A stretch of 64,000 bases of DNA, from the NCBI GenBank assembly GCA_018001225.1, contig JAGNIJ010000021.1, positions 1-64,000 of the forward strand. Direction: 5' to 3'. Positions 62,501 to 64,000 of this stretch are shown in pieces. The position numbers and the translations under genes were made by a program. Origin of the DNA: Kiritimatiellia bacterium (GTDB taxonomy: Bacteria; Verrucomicrobiota; Kiritimatiellia; CAIQIC01; JAGNIJ01). A model generated the notes under the pieces. That model was not told the DNA's origin, ran no database searches, and saw nothing but the letters and a program-made list of their open reading frames with translations. Positions within the stretch are counted from its first letter, which is position 1. Each line of letters opens with the position of its first letter.

Positions 62501-63109
62501 ATGAAGTCGGCAAAGATCGTCAGCATCGTTCTGTTCGCGTTCCTCGCGGCCGGCGCGGGCCGCGTATCGGCCCAGGTGTCCGAGCCCGACATGGCCGAAC
62601 TCATGAAGGCCATGCAGGCCATGACCGCGGCGGCCAGCAACAGCGCGCCGGTCGTCGACTTCCGCGCGCTCAAGGCCCTGCTCCCCGAATCGCTCGACGG
62701 CTTCACCCGCACGAGCGCCACCGGCGAGAAGAACACGGCGATGGGCATGACCATCTCCCAGGCCGAGGGCCGGTACGAGCAGGGCGACGCCTCCATCGAG
62801 ATCAGTCTCTCCGACAACGGCGGCATGGGCGGCCTCATGAGCTTCGCGCAGGCGGCGTGGGCGTCGTCCGAGATCGACCGCGAGACGGATACCGGCTTCG
62901 AGCGCACGACCAGCTACGGCAGCCACAAGGCGCGCGAGGAGTACGACAACGAGGACCAGCGCGGCGAAATCGAAATTCTCGCGGGCGGCCGCTTCATGGT
63001 GAAAGTCACCGGCTACAAGGTCGCGTGGGAGGCCCTCCAGGCCGCGGTGAAGAAGCTCGACCTCGACGCCCTCGCGGCGCTCAAGCCGGCCGCGCCAGCC
63101 GCGCCTTGA
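62501..63109 (+). CDS. Secreted protein of unknown function
   Basis: 202 aa with a clear signal peptide (MKSAKIVSIVLFAFLAAGAG, cleavage near VSAQ). The mature part has VVDFRALKALLPESLDGFTR, then SQAEGRYEQGDASIEISLSD with a short Gly-rich loop, and ends in an alpha-helical DALAALKPAAPAAP tail. No domain name is recognised. It has its own promoter and ribosome site. It is convergent with the thioesterase gene, overlapping by 29 bp. Confidence 0.75.
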   Translation: MKSAKIVSIVLFAFLAAGAGRVSAQVSEPDMAELMKAMQAMTAAASNSAPVVDFRALKALLPESLDGFTRTSATGEKNTAMGMTISQAEGRYEQGDASIEISLSDNGGMGGLMSFAQAAWASSEIDRETDTGFERTTSYGSHKAREEYDNEDQRGEIEILAGGRFMVKVTGYKVAWEALQAAVKKLDLDALAALKPAAPAAP

Positions 63110-63512
63110 ACTCCGCCGGCATCCGGGCGATCCGGCCGGCGGCGTAATCGAAGAACGCGAGGGCCGTTTTGGCCCGGGCGATCTCCCGGCCGTCCGCGAC
63201 CCGGGTGAGCCGGTAGTAGAAGTCGCAGCCGCAGGCGCCGAACTCGCCCGCGCCCACCTCCGCGCGCAGCACGTCGCCGTGGAAGGCCTGCGCGGCGTAC
63301 ACGATCACGGCATCGAGCATGATCATCGCCGCGCCGCCGGCGTCTTCCTCCGTGAAGCCGTGCTGCTTCAGGAAGCGCAGCCGGGCCTCGTGCAGCAGGC
63401 CGAGCACGGCGTCGTTGCCGAGATGCCGCCCGTAGTTCACGTCGCCGATGCGGACCTCGAGATCGGTTTGAAACGGCAGCTTCTCGGGCAGCTCGAGTTT
63501 CACGCGCGGCAT
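63081..63512 (-). CDS. Acyl-CoA thioesterase, 4HBT (hotdog) family
   Basis: 143 aa from the ATG at 63512, which has GGAGGGG upstream. The hotdog-fold signature is VRIGDVNYGRHLGNDAVLGL, with the Asp/Asn region and the long central helix HEARLRFLKQHG. Later strands read YYRLTRVADGREIARAKTAL. YbgC/FcbC-type enzymes hydrolyse acyl-CoA thioesters; the acyl chain here is unknown. Its upstream region is a 31-bp-period array of four palindromes. The gene is transcribed away from priA's 3' end. Confidence 0.82.
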   Translation of the reverse strand: MPRVKLELPEKLPFQTDLEVRIGDVNYGRHLGNDAVLGLLHEARLRFLKQHGFTEEDAGGAAMIMLDAVIVYAAQAFHGDVLRAEVGAGEFGACGCDFYYRLTRVADGREIARAKTALAFFDYAAGRIARMPAEFKARLARPA

Positions 63513-63525
63513 GGGCCCCTCCGGG

Positions 63526-63636
63526 TTTTCCAATCATTGGAAAATTTCAGGCCCGTTTTTCCAATGTTTGGAAAATCCGGCGCGTTTTTTTCCAATGTTT
63601 GGAAAAATTCTGCCCGATTTTTCCAAACATTGGAAA
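63526..63636. repeat. Array of four palindromes with an exact 31-bp period
   Basis: Palindromes start at 63526, 63557, 63588 and 63619. The core is TTTTCCAATGTTTGGAAAA. Copy 1 has CCAATCATTGG at the centre and copy 4 is the reverse form, CCAAACATTGG. Spacers are about 12 bp and share GCCCG or GGCGCG. The array begins 14 bp upstream of the thioesterase start codon. Confidence 0.92.
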
Positions 63637-63663
63637 CTTATACCGCGGGCGCCAGGGGCGGCC

Positions 63664-63692
63664 TGTAGACGGGGTCGGCGACCCCGTCTACA
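63664..63692. repeat. Perfect GTAG...CTAC palindrome downstream of priA
   Basis: A 29-bp perfect inverted repeat TGTAGACGGGGTCG-G-CGACCCCGTCTACA lies 5 bp after the priA stop. It fits the GTAG REP-like family. Confidence 0.78.
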
Positions 63693-63697
63693 AGCGA

Positions 63698-64000
63698 TTA
63701 CATCAAGGACACCGCGTCCACGTCCACGATGCAGCGGACGTCCTCGGGCCACTTGAAGGTGTCGAGGACGGCCTTGAGGGGCGCCGTCATGCTCCGGGTC
63801 GTCGCCGCGCGCAGGATGACCTGGAAGCGGTACTGCCCGCGCGCGCGGGCCAGCGGCGCGGGGGTCGGGCCCGCGATCCGAACGCCGGGAGGCCGCTTCG
63901 GCTGCAACGCGCGGACCAGCGCCTCGCCGGCGAACTGGACCTTGGCCTCGTTCGGGCCCTGTAGATGCAGGCACACGAGATGCCCGAACGGCGGGTATTC
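63698..64000 (-). CDS. priA: Primosomal protein N' (PriA), C-terminal fragment
   Basis: The frame is open from the window edge to a TAA at 63698; about 100 residues of the C-terminal domain are visible. The start of this part reads EYPPFGHLVCLHLQGPNEAK, the PriA HYPPFxRL signature. It ends RGQYRFQVILRA and then CIVDVDAVSLM, the conserved final strand before the C-terminus. PriA restarts stalled replication forks. The helicase and zinc-binding parts lie beyond the window. Confidence 0.9.
   Translation of the reverse strand, partial: EYPPFGHLVCLHLQGPNEAKVQFAGEALVRALQPKRPPGVRIAGPTPAPLARARGQYRFQVILRAATTRSMTAPLKAVLDTFKWPEDVRCIVDVDAVSLM

Noticed and set aside
63526..63636. CRISPR array
   Set aside because: The 31-bp period looks similar, but the repeated part is a 19-bp palindrome with only 12-bp spacers that resemble each other. 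There are four units, one inverted, and no cas genes are nearby.

Overview
The window is one high-GC bacterial chromosome segment with dense genes, mostly on the minus strand. The gene set is that of a Gram-negative heterotroph: BamA, Skp and LpxD for the outer membrane, citramalate-route isoleucine synthesis, and very large secreted proteins with BACON, CARDB, C25 peptidase and pre-peptidase C-terminal modules. The giant peptidase ends in a Tyr-Arg-rich 'FYRV'-type tail. Together these suggest the PVC superphylum, perhaps Kiritimatiellota or Verrucomicrobiota. That placement is an inference from gene style, not from a marker tree.

Layout. (1) 1-14 kb: a signalling cluster. It has a multi-PAS histidine kinase cut by the left edge, a REC-PAS protein, an Rcp1-type receiver, a 1689-aa membrane kinase with PAS and GAF domains, a NERD protein, and an SBP-type hybrid kinase. 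No DNA-binding output regulator is seen. A RAYT (REP-associated tyrosine transposase) sits in this cluster beside a 139-bp tandem palindromic repeat. A tRNA-Lys is at 11.3 kb. (2) 13.6-25 kb: a secreted-protein block with a DUF1570-like gluzincin, a 2247-aa gingipain-like C25 peptidase with five CARDB repeats, and a 1063-aa secreted protein of unknown function. (3) 25-29 kb: tRNA-Ser, birA, nadC, uvrB. (4) 28.9-41.1 kb: one long minus-strand housekeeping run, tRNA-Gln-prs-rplY-pth-rpsF-ssb-rpsR-rplI-dnaB-bamA-skp-lpxD-flippase-glycosyltransferase. It has tight spacing, several overlaps and a good promoter ahead of the tRNA. (5) 41.1-45.2 kb: a small accessory island with a single-chain type IIG restriction-modification enzyme and a Phd/VapC-type toxin-antitoxin pair with its own promoter and operator. 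(6) 45.3-52.5 kb: hom-lysC-cimA-valS, the aspartate/threonine/isoleucine/valine branch. A complete leader-peptide attenuator can be read ahead of hom. (7) 52.6-64 kb: a hybrid kinase with an alpha/beta hydrolase, an HI0933-type flavoprotein, a nitroreductase, an ArsB/SLC13-type permease, an MFS transporter, a HAD hydrolase, a thioesterase and the 3' end of priA.

The most interesting features are the following. A Val/Ile/Thr-coding leader peptide with mutually exclusive hairpins precedes an operon that makes Thr and Ile precursors and charges Val. A dispersed family of small GTAG-hairpin (REP/BIME-like) elements has a plausible mobiliser in the window; two copies lie in frame inside the restriction-modification gene and two supply the stop codon of a host gene. 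An exact 31-bp-period array of four palindromes lies upstream of a thioesterase gene. A giant C25 peptidase stands beside a second secreted peptidase-like gene. No CRISPR array or prophage was seen. The only gene-free stretch over 300 bp is 62198-62500; it holds a 127-bp inverted-repeat element and a promoter.
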